DNA of 64,000 nt from Anastatus disparis (GCA_017163975.1 JAFFSR010000362.1:2477501-2541500), one strand, 5' to 3'. Shown: positions 33,318 to 44,800, counted from the first letter of the stretch. Translations and numbers: made by a program. Notes: generated by a model not told the origin, from the sequence alone.

Positions 33318-33375
<58 letters not shown>
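32256..33375. repeat. Second copy of the AGCTAA-type repeat family with (TA)n
   Basis: It starts with a segment related to 17284 and 25496 (ATACATGTGAATTATGTCAT) and includes ACTTTCAATAGTATAGAGAG at about 33018. Degenerate TTTAGCTAACTTT words cover 32860-33240, and (TA)n at about 33322-33375 closes it. The ORF at 33242-33424 is a TA-tract artefact. Confidence 0.6.
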
Positions 33376-33380
<5 letters not shown>

Positions 33381-34352
33381 TACCGGGCAATAATTCTGAG
33401 CAGGTTATCAAATTTTAGCTCCACCTTTGAAAAAGCGTATCTTCTTCAATTTTCATCTTAGAAAAAATAAAAAAAAAAGCATTTTAAAGTATTCTCTTAC
33501 TGCTTTCTTTTTAGCCTGATTACATTTTTTTAACGATATTTAAAAAAAAAAATCGCTTTAGCAATTTTGAAAATTTTTTCATTTTTGCATTTTTTTTCAA
33601 TCAGCTGTAGTTTTTTTAATAATTGAGCTAGAAAAAATTTGAAAAAAGATTTGGAAAGGGCTTAAAAAATGCTATTTGCAGCTATTATTACAAAAATTTT
33701 TTAATTATTTTTTGTCAAGTTTTAAGCATATAAAGTTATCGATCTAATACTTTTGCAGTTGTAAAAAACACTTCAATAGCAAGTAGAAAATAATCGCTGG
33801 TGCAAAACCTTTGATTTCTATGATATACTTTTTGCAAAATAAATCTTTTTGTTGTTTCATACTTTATTATGTTTTATTATTATTAATAAATAGTTATAAT
33901 TTCCTACTGAAATTAAATCACTACTTCACCAGCGATTATTTTCTACTTGCTATTGAAGTGTTTCTTACAACTGAAAAAGTATTAGATCAATAATTTTATA
34001 TGCTTAAAACTTGACAAAAAATAATTAAAAAATTTTTGTAATAATAGCTGCAAATAGCATTTTTTAAGCCCTTTCCAAATCTTTTTTCAAATTTTTTCTA
34101 GCTCAATTATTAAAAAAACTACAGCTGATTGAAAAAAAATGCAAAAATGAAAAAATTTTCAAAATTGCTAAAGCGATTTTTTTTTTTAAATATCGTTAAA
34201 AAAATGTAATTAGGCTAAAAAGAAAGCATTTAAAAAATACTTTAAAAAACTTTTTTTAAATTTTTTCTAGGATGAAAATTGAAGAAGATACGCTTTTTCA
34301 AAGGTGGAGCTAAAATTTGATAACCTGCTCAGAATTATTGCCCAGTACTGTG
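33376..34352. mobile_element. 0.98-kb palindromic Tc1/mariner-type MITE
   Basis: The ends read CACAGTACCGGGCAATAATT and the reverse complement of CACAGTACTGGGCAATAATT, each directly flanked by TA. Arms of about 430 bp pair almost perfectly around a spacer near 33815-33925. The CAGT start and TA flanks fit Tc1/mariner. The ORF at 33811-33993 spans the centre and is not a gene. Confidence 0.82.
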
Positions 34353-35361
34353 TATATATATTTTAAGTAACAAATATATTTACTTCGTACTTTCAAGAAC
34401 TTTTGAAAAACCTTCAACCGAAATTCTTGATTAAAAGATTCAATTCTATCTTAATAAATTTGATTTTGCCCTTGAATTTATTTTACTACGTTTTTATTAA
34501 CTCGCTTTGGTGTCTGTCTGTCTGTCTGTTCGGTACAAATTTTGCAACCGATTGTAAACTAACTTCCCGATGAGCTAGAGACTTGAAATTTTAAATATAG
34601 CTCAGAACTGGATGACAATGCAATATTATAAAAAAATATATATATCTACCGAACAATATATTAATATATTCAATCATATACGGAGATGTTGGCAAAATTA
34701 AAGATTTGAAGATTTTATATATAGATACACTTTTAACATTAGTGTCTAAACATCTTCGAAAATTTTAAAAATCCTTTTTTGATATATTAATATATTAATA
34801 TATTCAATATTATATTATTGCACGCATTGTTGGATAATATAATTAAAAATATATATTCCCACCGAAAAATATATTAATATATTTAATTATATACGGAGAT
34901 ATTGGCAAAATTGAAGATTAGAAGATTTTATATATAGATATACTTTTAACATTAGTGTCTAACCATCTTCGAAAATTTTTAAAATTCTTTAACTTGTCAT
35001 ATATTGCAATTAGACATAAATTACAGCATTTTGTATTCTACATATAAAATTTGAGACTGTATTTTATTCATTTTATGGTCTAACAATGCATAAAACAATA
35101 AATCTTGGTTGAATTTCTAATGGCGTCATTATCGTCAAAATGGCGGGAAACTCACCATGCGATTACATGTTCTCTAAAAAAAATAGATGAAACACGTTTT
35201 AGTCCCTTGACAACAATATATATGCTAAATAATATGCACTGTTGGACAACACGATAAATAATATTAATAATAATAATACCAAAAGGTATAAGATAATATC
35301 TAAATAAAAAAAAAATTTTCAATCTACCACGTTTTTTAATTGAACTAAAAAATATAAAATA
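34353..35361. repeat. AT-rich stretch with a ~210-bp direct duplication
   Basis: A (CTGT)n run lies at about 34514-34530. A block of about 140 bp at 34637-34770 recurs at 34847-34985 (shared TATACGGAGATRTTGGCAAA and ACATTAGTGTCTAA). No gene is supported. Confidence 0.6.
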
Positions 35362-35625
35362 ATATTAAAAATAAAAAAAAAACTTTTTAATGTACTACGT
35401 TTTTATAATGAACCAAAAAGTATAAAATAATGTGTAATAAAATGAATAATGATTTGAAATAAAAAAAACGTGGGGCGCATACAATACATAATAATAAACA
35501 TGCGCCCCACGTTTTTTTTTATTTCAAATCATTATTCATTTTTCATTTTATTACACATTATTTTATACTTTTTGGTTCATTATAAAAACGTAGTACATTA
35601 AACAGTTTTTTTTTATTTTTAATAT
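35362..35625. repeat. 260-bp near-perfect hairpin
   Basis: Arms of about 125 bp are inverted copies around a centre near 35488. The innermost stem is GC-rich (ACGTGGGGCGCAT against ATGCGCCCCACGT); the rest is AT-rich. It may be a MITE or a hairpin-RNA source. Confidence 0.75.
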
Positions 35626-35776
35626 TTTTAATATATTATCTCTTTCGTGGTTCAATGCCTCTTGAGGAGATATGCTGAAAATGTAATTGTTCCTTAAAAA
35701 TTTCTGGATAAAAACTAGAAATTTACAAAAATTAATTACAAAACAAAAATAAACCGAAACTTTCAATTCTTTATAG

Positions 35777-36449
35777 ATGCAGTTACGTAATTATTGCAGT
35801 TTCTCCGGCTACAAGTTCTCAAATCATTATAGAACCACAATTATTTTATGATATAAACAAAGCGCTATCTTCGTTCAAAGAAGGCAAAAATATATTCTTC
35901 CGTGCAACTTTTTCACATTCTTCTGAGTTTTATAATTTGACAAAAAACGTAATTGGGATCAACAGTAATTTATCAAACCTTAGATTAGCTTATGATGCAA
36001 CTTCCATAGAAGAAAAAGGATTTTGTGTCTCTGGATATTTATCAAAATCGAATATAACCTCTAATACGATAAATAATCTTATTGTAACTATAAAACGATG
36101 TTTCAATGATTATAATCTTGAACTTGAAGAATATTCAGAAAGAAATCAGTTTCAGAACTCAGGAGGTTTTCCTATGAGTGTACTGAAACCTGGAAGCTTA
36201 AATATTCATCATGACTTTTTATTTAAAACCCATGGAAGGTTCTTATTTAATAATGTTTGGAATATATTGGTATTATTAAATGTAATAGTCCAGAAATATT
36301 TTCAGGATTTTTTTCGCCGCTAGTGAATATGCAAAATGCTGGCCTGGTACTATCGATGGAGCCATAGAAGCTGGTGAAATCGCCGCATGTTTGGTTCTTA
36401 AAAATACAAGACCTCAATCGATGAATCGTGTAGAATGGATATTATGCAA
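35777..36449 (+). CDS. Flavin-containing amine oxidase, C-terminal exons
   Basis: Two coding exons are supported: 35777-36238 and 36306-36449, joined across a 67-bp intron with AAG/GTTCTT donor and TTTTCAG acceptor. The upstream boundary is a TTTATAG acceptor and the downstream one a CAA/GTGAGT donor, so further exons are expected on both sides. The product has a central YVIIAVSP segment, then LEEYSERNQ and SGG. A final block, GRIFFAASEYAKCWPGTIDG, spans the intron and is followed by AIEAGEIAA. This is the FAD-binding C-terminal signature of monoamine oxidase-type flavoproteins. These enzymes oxidise amines using FAD. The sequence departs from the family at several usually fixed sites (for example no TET triplet before the WPG), so it may be a divergent paralogue or a decaying copy. 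No upstream FAD-binding exon was found in the window, where repeats precede it. Confidence 0.72.
36239..36305 (+). other. Short intron in the amine oxidase gene
   Basis: A 67-bp GT-AG intron. Removing it restores the frame exactly inside the FAD signature, which is strong internal evidence that the splice is real. The unspliced frame runs on to 36323 and encodes unrelated residues. Confidence 0.75.
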
Positions 36450-36840
36450 GTGAGTTTACTACTTTCTTTATTAAAGTTTCATACATTTTATAATTTGCTT
36501 ACAAAAACTCTTGTTCGCATATTTTTAACCCATTTATGCCCAGAATCCTCTACACGTTCAATTTCTTTATAATCAATCCGAAATAGTTCCATTATATATA
36601 AATAAAACAATCGTACCATATCATTCTCCACTGAAAAAAGTGTCGAGCTGCAGATGTACAACGCATCGTAATGTAACACACTCAAGTGTTTTATACGTGA
36701 ATGTCACAAATTCCGAGAAGCAACAGCCTGAAATTGCCATGCATCTTTACTATAGTTAACCGTTAGAACCAAATTTAATTAATTGAATTGATTAAACTTT
36801 ATTAGATTAAAATATAAGACTTTTTGAATTCAAAAAATAA
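36450..36840. other. Probable intron or flanking DNA
   Basis: It begins with a strong GTGAGT donor. No further exon was recognised; the minus-strand ORF at 36488-36685 has no known domain. Confidence 0.4.
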
Positions 36841-36915
36841 GCGGACACCGGGCGCAAACCCTGTTCCTTGAGATCTCCAGGCACGAGCTCTAATCACCGA
36901 GCCAATGCCGCACTG
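36841..36915 (-). repeat. tRNA-like sequence (SINE head or tRNA pseudogene)
   Basis: On the minus strand a 75-base tRNA-like block has A-box-like TGGCTCGGTGATTAGAGC, B-box-like GGGTTTGCGCCC (36862-36851) and partly complementary ends (GCGG... and ...CCGC). It is not a convincing functional tRNA: the anticodon arm is irregular. An AT-rich tail follows on the minus strand, which suits a SINE. Confidence 0.5.
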
Positions 36916-37010
36916 CTATATACAAGTTAAAATTATACATATAAGGCTTTTTGCTGGTATAGTAGATATCCTTATGGTAATATAACATGGGGATGAAAAT
37001 CCACCATGTT

Positions 37011-37023
37011 ACTATCTCCCCCC
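37011..37023 (-). promoter_or_regulatory. Second polypurine tract
   Basis: TGGGGGGGAGATAG-type purine run on the minus strand directly before a TAACATGG LTR start; the upstream GAAAGTATCGGTTCCACT matches the other pre-LTR regions. Confidence 0.6.
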
Positions 37024-37154
37024 CACATAAAAATACTTTAGTGGAACCGATACTTTCGTAACTCTCTTCGCTAGCTCTTCTTAATGCTCTACTTAATACT
37101 AAACACTTAATCTCAACACTTGAAATGCTATATGGTTACTACTGTGGGTTATTT

Positions 37155-37166
37155 CGTTGGGCGCCA
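37155..37166 (-). promoter_or_regulatory. Primer-binding site
   Basis: TGGCGCCCAACG on the minus strand, two bases after the LTR end ATTACA at 37169. The same 12 bases follow the LTR at 61525. Confidence 0.7.
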
Positions 37167-37168
37167 AT

Positions 37169-38040
37169 TGTAATGGCCATGGGGATTAGATCGCCGCACT
37201 AGGTTGATGAGTCTATGTGTAAAAAAAAAATTAGGGATGTATGTATCACAAAATTGAACAATTTATTTAGGTATTACACAACTATGATTTGACAAGGGCA
37301 CCAGTCGCATTATCGGGCGCGACTCTGTTAACAATTCAATTTTCGCAGAGCGGCGAACGGGGAGAGACACACAAAAAGATGAATAGCAAAAAAAGGTAAT
37401 TTCAAAACAGTAAATTAGACAACGGAAGCTAAAGGAAAATTCAGCTTGAGTGGAAGCTCAAATTGAAACGTAAAAGCTGATCGTCGCGCACGTAGTCACT
37501 AGCACACACGCGAATAAAGCACACAAAAAAAGAACAATATATTCATCGTTGCAGCCAACAATGTATAAATTATTATAAAGCATATACGCTTTATGCACGC
37601 AAGCAATAGTATTACTCCTTTACACACAACGAAAAAAACGCAAAATAGATGAATATTTAAAAGGCTTCGCCTTGTACACTCTGCTACGCAGTCATTACAT
37701 ACGTCGTGCGTCGACCGATATGCAGGCGAACGGCAGGAGAAATGAGCATCTCAAAATACATGCTCTTCCTTCCTCGCGCGGCATGCTATGCACGCCACCT
37801 TATAATCTTGCCTGTTCCATCTACTTGACTACTAGAGTCATGCTATACATAGACTAGACACGTTGGTAAAGCTTATTGTGCTGTGCTCGCGCGCGTGGCT
37901 AGTAGCTTTGGGTTGGCTTTAGCTTGATTGGCGTTGTCTTTCTCTTAACCACGCGCGAATTTAACGTTTTTCTTCTGGCGCATATACTATCTTATTATAA
38001 AAGCAAGGTTTAAGTAGCATGGCCAATTTGCCATGTTACG
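37169..38040 (-). repeat. LTR
   Basis: 872 bp; on the minus strand it begins CGTAACATGGCAAATTGGCC (TG changed to CG) and ends GGCCATTACA. A polypurine tract stands upstream and a primer site downstream. Confidence 0.75.
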
Positions 38041-38060
38041 ACCCCCCCTTCCTCCCCATC

Positions 38061-40021
38061 AAACAGAAGTATGCGGTGAAACCGGATACTTTCATAAAAG
38101 GGACGCAAAAAACAAAAAGCTAAACTAATAAAAGGGGATATGACCTAAGATAACCAGTGTTATCTACATCGGTGTTTAGAATAACAATTATTAAACAAAT
38201 TTTAATCATTCTTCTTCTGCAATCAAAACTATTCACACTGCGACTTGCTTACCCCAAAGTAATTTTACAATTGAGGAAAATCTTAAATCTACGCTATCAA
38301 AAACATTCATAACCCGCTCTTACACGAAATTTCACTCATACTATAACAAAAATTATTACAATTTGATGTTAAAAATTATCGAATAAAATAAAAAACTGAT
38401 TACTTACTGTAAGATGACGTTCTGGTGGTATGTGTCGATGCATACCATTATTCTAGAAAATTAATTATTTTATAATTAATATTTTGCAGAAATTTTCCCA
38501 ATACACGAAAAAATTATTCTATTTATAAATTTTACTCTTAATTACATAATAGTAACGCATAAAAATAAAATTTAGCACTTGAATATGTGTCAGTAGAAAA
38601 ATGTAAATAGCTATCAATGTTTTTACAATGTGTATGAGGAATGATTATATAGCATAAACAGGGGTGATTTAGTAAACACACAAAATTGCTTAATGAATGG
38701 ATTAGCTGAGCGGGTCGTGAGTTTGGTTGATAAGGATTTCATATAGGCATATTTATGATGGTATGAAGGGGTTTCGCTGAATTGAGGGCTTGGGTCGATG
38801 GGTTGATTTTCCGCTCGCTGTAGCACAGATATACTCCGCATAGCTAAAATTCGGAAGACCGTACACAGAAAAACCTTTTTACTGTAAAATAATGTCCCTA
38901 AAATGACAAATATAATAAAACGCGATGTCGATACGCAAAAGCTATAGCCGGCACCCATTTTTTCGGTCCCCGCACGCGCAATATTCATATTTTCAGAGTT
39001 ACCGTGAAAAATGATGTGCGCACATTGAAACACGCTCCTCGACATCGTGAATGCGCCTTACATGTTATTGTACTGAACCTTGGCACAAAATGTAAGTATC
39101 GCAAATAACATACGAAAGTTTGATATTTTAGTTTAATAAAACTACTCTTGTGATGATTGCTAAAATGTCTAATTAATTAATATTTAATTTATATTAAAAT
39201 AAATCTTGATGAAAGCTGCCCAGGTTTTGGAGAAATAACGCATATATATTTAGTAGATGATAAAATTTATTTTGAATACTTACCTTTTAAAATTATTGGT
39301 TTTAATGACATTTTTTTGCATACAGTGTAGTGCGAGATATAAATAAAAGAATTATTTGTTATGATATGTTGGCATCAAGAATGCAGGGTGTAATAGATAA
39401 AAAAAATGGAAAAATGTATATAGCTGTAAGACATCTTTTATAAATGTGATGTATAATTAAAGAACAAATATAATAAATTCTCTTTTTTATACTCATGGTT
39501 TTGAATTAATTTCAAATAATTTCATATAAAAATTAATTTTATTATTAGTCAATTATTATTTTAAATTCTTAATTTTCATAAGTCAAAGATTCAAAAACAA
39601 TAAAAATATGAAAAATTATAGACAATATTCATTATTTATTCTATTAGAAAAATGAATTAAATTATTCTGTAATTTTACATATATTATTGTTGTTTTCACT
39701 AATTAATATTTAAAATGATAATTTGCTATGTAATAGATTACATAAAATACGTAGTTACGATTTTATAACGATTTAAGAGTGAGCGCAAATGAAAAAGAAA
39801 GGACAAGTTGGCACCGAAAAAAACGGTGCCTAGTATTATCTTTTACGATGACCGCCAACTCTTATTATATCCGTCAGAGGTTACCTTATTCATCGGTAAA
39901 AAGGTTTTTCTGTGTAGGGCTGTTCAATAGTGTGTCTATTACTATTAACGAGGCTAAAATAATTACTTTTTAACCCGTAGATTGCAACTCAATTAACATT
40001 ACTAGACATATCGCTGCTTAG
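38061..40021 (-). other. Non-coding interior
   Basis: No pol-like sequence. It contains the DNA transposon at 38873-39915. Confidence 0.5.
38873..39915. mobile_element. Non-autonomous DNA transposon with CACAGAAAAACC ends
   Basis: CACAGAAAAACCTTTTTAC at the left (38873) is matched by its inverted form GTAAAAAGGTTTTTCTGTG at the right end (39897-39915). TA stands on both outer sides. A second inverted phrase, CGGCACC...CGG, lies 60-100 bp inside each end. There is no transposase. The ORFs at 38623-39045 and 39779-39973 cross its ends. Confidence 0.65.
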
Positions 40022-41830
40022 CTCCGCTCGCTTGCTCTTGCTCTGCTTTACCCGCTTGCTTTGCTTATGCTCTTCTTGCTCGCCCGGTTTATGTTTTGCT
40101 CGCTTGCTCTGTCGATGCTCTGCTCGCTCGCCCTTGTTTTGCTCGCTTGCTCTGACGATGCTCTGCTCGCTCGCCCTTGTTTTGCTCTGCTCGCATGCTC
40201 TGGTTTGGTTCTGCTCGCTCGCTCTCGTTTGGCTCTGCTAGCTCGCTTTTGTGGTCCTTGGCTTGCTCGCTCTTTTCATGCTCTGCTCGCTTGTTCTGTG
40301 AATGCTCTGCACGCTCTCTCTTGTTTTTATTTTTCTCTGCTAGCTCGCTTTTTTGGCACTATCTGCAGTCGCTGATGCGGAAGTTGATTTGTCCACACCT
40401 AATACCACAGCCATAGCACCTAATAGGCTGAGAACATTCTCGCATCCAGTGTCCAAAGCTACTACACCTCAAGCACGGCTCTACCTGCTTTCGCCAAAAG
40501 TTTTTTCTAATTGGTGGTAGGTTTTGCTTCGAGAGTGCTTGCTTAGGAGTGCGACTTGGTACTCCAGACTTACGAGTGTCGGAACTACTATAATTGCTGA
40601 CGTCATGCACTTTCCGAGTTCCTGCTTTATTTGCTTGGCTTTCTCTTCGAGTTTTATCCTTTTCTCTTGGTTTGGGGCAACGACTTTCCTTCTATACGCA
40701 TTTGCTCTTCATTGGAGTGTTAGTTAAAGGGGTTACAGGGCGATTGCTAGTAATTAAAGCTAACACTGGTATTGAGTTTTGACGCAATGGAGTATCTTCA
40801 AAATTAAGGGGAAAAATAAGAGCTGTCTTGCTGAATTTAGACGGTTTTACACCAGTGCAAGTTGTAGTGGGGAATGAGGATTCATCGGGAGCTGGAGGGG
40901 GTCAGCATACATTGTTCTGGGTTCTGCAAGTCTGTTCTTTCTGGTTCAACCATTGCAGTTCTCTGTAGCTATTAGCATAACTTGTATGCTCTGGTGGCGG
41001 TGGTTGCTTTATAGGTTTTGCTGAAATCGTTGGCAGAAGGGGTGGCTATATTAAAGTTGGTGAGAGGCACGGATATCCAGAAGGTGCTGCAGTATGAGGG
41101 ACATAAATCCATGGACTAGAATAAGAAGGGAGATACGAGTATGGATAAAAATAAGGAGTTGGTGCGCTATTATGTCCTCCATGGTACGTCGTTGCAGTAT
41201 TAGTAGGGAGTGTATTAGTTGATTTTATAGGAAGAGGTATGCTCGCTGTGCTAAAGGAAGGATATGTAGTAATGCTACATGTGATCACGCGCAGTGGCAC
41301 GCTTTCTTGATCTGCCGTTGACATCAAATCTATAGGCTCTGAATATTAAGAACTATTTGTCCAAGGTACTGCTCTCGACGTGGTCGACTCTTGTGTGGAT
41401 TGTGCTTGAGGAGATATGGTCGGTGGGTGAATAGTTGCGTTGCTACTGTCAGAAGGAATAGGGTTTTCTAAGCAACTCCAGGGATTAGCGAATTGATTGC
41501 ACGCACTTTGCTAAGTTAGGAGGTTATTAAGTTCCAGTCGTGAGTCAAACGTCATCTCATCTATTATTGTTTCCCAAGCGGCGGCTCTTTCGCCGAGATG
41601 TCGTTTAAGCTCATATTGCAAAACCCGTTCTTCAAACATCGAAATTCTTCCGGCCATGCTTACTCTTCGCTTGCTGTATTCAAAGAACTGCTCCGTGGAT
41701 AGTCGGTCTACTATTGTGTCAGCAAATTCATCAGCTGCTTTAAAAACTTCATTTTTACATATATGCTCAGAGATCCATAGAGGCTCTACATTTAACTATT
41801 AGCTTATCATATTTTCAATAAAAGGCTGTT
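40022..41830 (-). pseudogene. Gag relative of 19589-20998, with zinc knuckle and octapeptide-type repeats
   Basis: On the minus strand the order is the same as in the plus-strand relative. First comes an N-terminal helical region (41800-41520, with stops; LNVEPLWISEHIC, ELKRHLGERAA). A Ser/Thr/Pro and Tyr/Pro linker follows (41327-41046; TNTATTYHGGHNSAP). Then a basic region and the zinc knuckle CLRCSSFGHWMREC with CYGCGIRCGQ (40510-40370), and finally the tandem-repeat tail (40360-40022). The close match of two Gag copies on opposite strands shows a multi-copy family. The Ala/Leu/Cys/Ser-rich plus-strand ORFs at 40032-40416 are shadows of the repeat. Confidence 0.75.
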
Positions 41831-41884
41831 ATACTACACAGGGGTACGCACAAGAAAGAATTGATTACTAATAAATAATGCTAT

Positions 41885-43010
41885 GATGCCAATAGTCTCA
41901 CAGAATCCTTGGGAAGCTCCCCTGGAAGAGCTAATAGACTTGAATGACCTATATCCTTGAGAAGACGAGAAAAACGAGGATGAGGGAAACATAGACGACG
42001 ATTATGTCGCTTTCTTGGACCAGGCAAGTTTAGAAATTTCTGAACAACAGATACCCAGTAAAGTTCGAGATGATGCACTAAGTGAGCCGGCAGATATACG
42101 CGCATATACTAATAGGGACCAGCATCAGCGAAACACAGGTGGTATGGCCAGGGAAACACCAAGACGTGGAAACAGTGACGACAGAGGTGGCAGAGACGCA
42201 AGAGATCATGGGGTTAATCAGTTAAGAGACAACCATGATCGACGACGGGATGCACCAAGGGAAAATCGACGAGAATATAATGAGCAAAGAGAAAAAAGAG
42301 ACCAAAGAAATAACGGAAATAGGAGAGATAGAAGAGATAGAGAAGATAGAGGAAATAGACGAAGTAGAAAAGATAGAGAGCACAGAGGTCACAGAAGAAA
42401 CCGAAGAGATGAGGACTACAGCGATTGTTCAGATAGCTCTAGTGACACAGAAGATTACAACAGCGACGAGGACTATCAAAGACACTAAAGCAGCTCCAGA
42501 AATAATGTAGCCAGGACTGATCGTGACAATGCTACCAATAAAACGCTTAAGAATTGGCGAATTTCTTTCAGTGGCGATGATAGAGAAGGACTGGAGAAGT
42601 TTCCCGCCAGGTTAAGTAACTGTCGGAGAAACACCAGTATTTCGGATGAAGATCTCCTAAGGTCGATACCTTGCGTGTTTTCAGGTGCAGCAAGCATCTG
42701 GTATAGAATCGCAGAATTAGAAGTATATGACTGGAAAAGCTTCAAGATAGCCTTCAGACATCAATATGTTGGCGATGTCAAGCGATTAGACCTTTTCGAT
42801 GAGTTGAAAAGACGAACTCAAGCCAAAAAAGAAAGTATAGTATACTTTATATCCTGTTTTAGGTGTATCGTAGGATACTTTAAAAATCCACCGTCAATAA
42901 GAACCCAGGTAGATACGGCGTATAGGAATCTATTACCAGAATATCGCAAGTTTATGGCTGGTAGGCAAATAGACACCTATGAAGACCTCTGGAGGTTGGG
43001 AAAAACATAA
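41885..43010 (+). pseudogene. Gag of a gypsy element
   Basis: The N-terminal part contains WEAPLEELIDL. A very Arg/Asp/Glu/Asn-rich region (42120-42480, REKRDQRNNGNRRDRRDRED-type) follows. After a frameshift comes the capsid-like region: FSGDDREGLEKFPARLSNC (about 42560) and, at 42675-43010, FSGAASIWYR, QYVGDVKRLDLFDEL and AYRNLLPEYRKFM, typical of gypsy-family Gag. No intact zinc knuckle is visible before the protease. The minus-strand element at 54770-57850 encodes a related Gag with the same AYRNLLPEYR motif. No LTR was found on the left; the element starts at a junction with the minus-strand LTR element. Confidence 0.75.
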
Positions 43011-43019
43011 GGACCTTGA

Positions 43020-44800
43020 TAATAGATATTAACCCCCACCACTATGCGAGACAATACTAAGCCTTATTTGATACTGGAGCAATAGTGTCATTAATAGGAC
43101 CAAAAGTAGCCCAGGAATTCTAAGATAGATTGATACCAGCCCGCACAGTGATCAGAAAAGCATCATAGGAGGATCTGCTCAAATAATTGGAAAATTACCA
43201 GTAGAATTAGAAGTAGATAGACGTGTGAGACGACTAGAAATGAAAACTGTTTCTGCCTTAGACCATGATGTCATTCTAGGAATAGATTTCTGTTGATTCT
43301 GGGAAATAGAATCGAGATTTAGCACAAATTTATGGAGGATGAGAGATGGTGAACGGAGAGAATTCAATAACGGAGACCATACCCGAATCCTTGTTTTTGG
43401 AGAGTGCGCTGGAATCGTAGAGTTGGATGATGAGCAACGAGTGAAAATCGAAGACTTAGTAAATAAAATTATACCTCGACCAACAGACGTAGCAGGTACA
43501 ACTAATTTGTCGGAGCATCACATAGATGTAATGAGAGCAGCACCGATAAAACAGAGGCCTAGAAGGATGTCGCCGATGATGTTGCAGATCGCTCATAGGG
43601 AAATAGAGGCGATGCTGCAAAACAATGTAATTGAAAGATCAGCAAGTGAATGGAGCAGTCCATCAATGATCTTTAGGAAACCTGACGGGAAGTACCGATT
43701 CTGTGTCGATTATAGAGAGTTGAATAAGATTACTAGGAAGGACGCTTATCAAATAGCTAGTATGGATTCGATCCTGGACAAGCTACGAAAAGCCAGATAT
43801 CTAACCAAAATCGACCTGAATCAAGCATACTTCAAAATTCCCATGGAGAAGAATAGTAGGAAGTATACTGGTTTTTCAGTACCTGGCTCAGGTCTCTGGC
43901 AATTCAAGAAAATGCCCTTCGGATTCACCAACGCACCGATAACCTACCAAAGGCTCATCGACGCCCTCTTTGGACCTGAATGTGAACCTAGCGCGTTTGG
44001 TTATCTGGACGATATCATTATTGTCATTAAGAATTTTGATGGTCACATAAAATAGCTAGAAACAGTATTACGGAGACTGGTAGACGCTTGATTGACTGTG
44101 AACAAGAAAAAGTGTGAGGTTCGCTGCTCATAGATCACTTACCTTGTATTCATATTAGATAGTGAGGAACTAAGACTGGTTCCAGACAAGGTAGCGCCAG
44201 TCGTCAATTACCCAGCTCATAGGATTGTGAAGCAACTGAGGAGATTTCTTGGAATAGTAGGATGGTATTCAAGGTTTATTGAACATGACTTAGAGAAGAA
44301 GGTCCCACTAGTGAAACTGTTAAGGAAAAGCAGAGAATGGAGTTGGGAAGAAGAGCAACAGAGGACGTTCGAGGACTTGAAAAGAGCTATAACAACTGCT
44401 CCTATATTTGCCAGACCTGACTTTAACAGACCATTCATTGTACAATGTAATGCCAGCGAATTCGCAATAAGAGCAGTACTGACTCAAGAGCACGATAATG
44501 TTGAGCATCCAATTGTCTTTGTGAGCAGCGTACTGACAGCCACCAAAAGGAACTATACCACCACAGAAAAAGAGTAATTAGCAGTAATATGGGCAATTGA
44601 GAAACTTAGGCCTTATCTTGAAGGTTATACTTTTGAGATTATCACAGAACATAGTGCATTGAAGTGGCTACAGAAGCTAAAAGACCAAAGGGGGCGGTTA
44701 GCAAGATGGGCATTAAAAATGCAAAAGTAGTCATTTGAGATCATACACCAACGTGGAGCGTTACATCACGTGCCTGATGCTCTCTTGAGAATGTAAAAAG
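43020..44800 (+). pseudogene. Pol of the gypsy element: protease, RT, RNase H
   Basis: An aspartic protease piece comes first, with LFDTGAIVSLIGPKVA (DTG at about 43069) and VILGIDFC (about 43270). RT (43339-44055) is a long open frame. It has KQRPRRM, VIERSASEWSSPSMIFRKPD, KYRFCVDYRELNKIT, KIDLNQAYFKIP, MPFGFTNAP and the catalytic YLDD at 44002-44013. RNase H (44227-44800) has FLGIVGWYSRFI, FIVQCNASEFAI (first Asp replaced by Asn) and TEHSALKWL (Asp replaced by Glu). Stops at 44055, 44089, 44131, 44576 and 44728 break the frame. A possible integrase start with YLGYKIEDG follows at 44870-44940; the integrase core is absent. The element belongs to Ty3/gypsy by domain order and motifs. Confidence 0.9.

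Larger units (their letters stand above)
36965..41876 (-). mobile_element. Minus-strand gag-only LTR element with chained LTR
   Basis: Reading leftwards (minus strand): gag (41830-40359), non-coding interior with a DNA transposon (38873-39915), polypurine tract (about 38057-38041) and LTR (38040-37169). Then a primer-binding site (37166-37155), about 130 bp of interior, a second polypurine tract (about 37023-37011) and the first bases of another LTR (37010-36965). Gag and the GAAAGTATC-type pre-LTR phrase show it is a relative of 17385-25404. The 5-prime end is cut by the gypsy element at 41877. Its LTR thus serves as 3-prime LTR of one unit and 5-prime LTR of a very short second unit. Confidence 0.7.

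Noticed and set aside
33242..33424. ORF with a long Tyr/Ile run
   Set aside because: It translates a (TA)n microsatellite.
38623..39045. 140-residue minus-strand ORF
   Set aside because: It crosses the end of a DNA transposon and has no recognised domain.
40032..40416. Plus-strand Leu/Ser/Ala-rich ORFs
   Set aside because: Same repeat in the opposite orientation; Gag is on the minus strand here.
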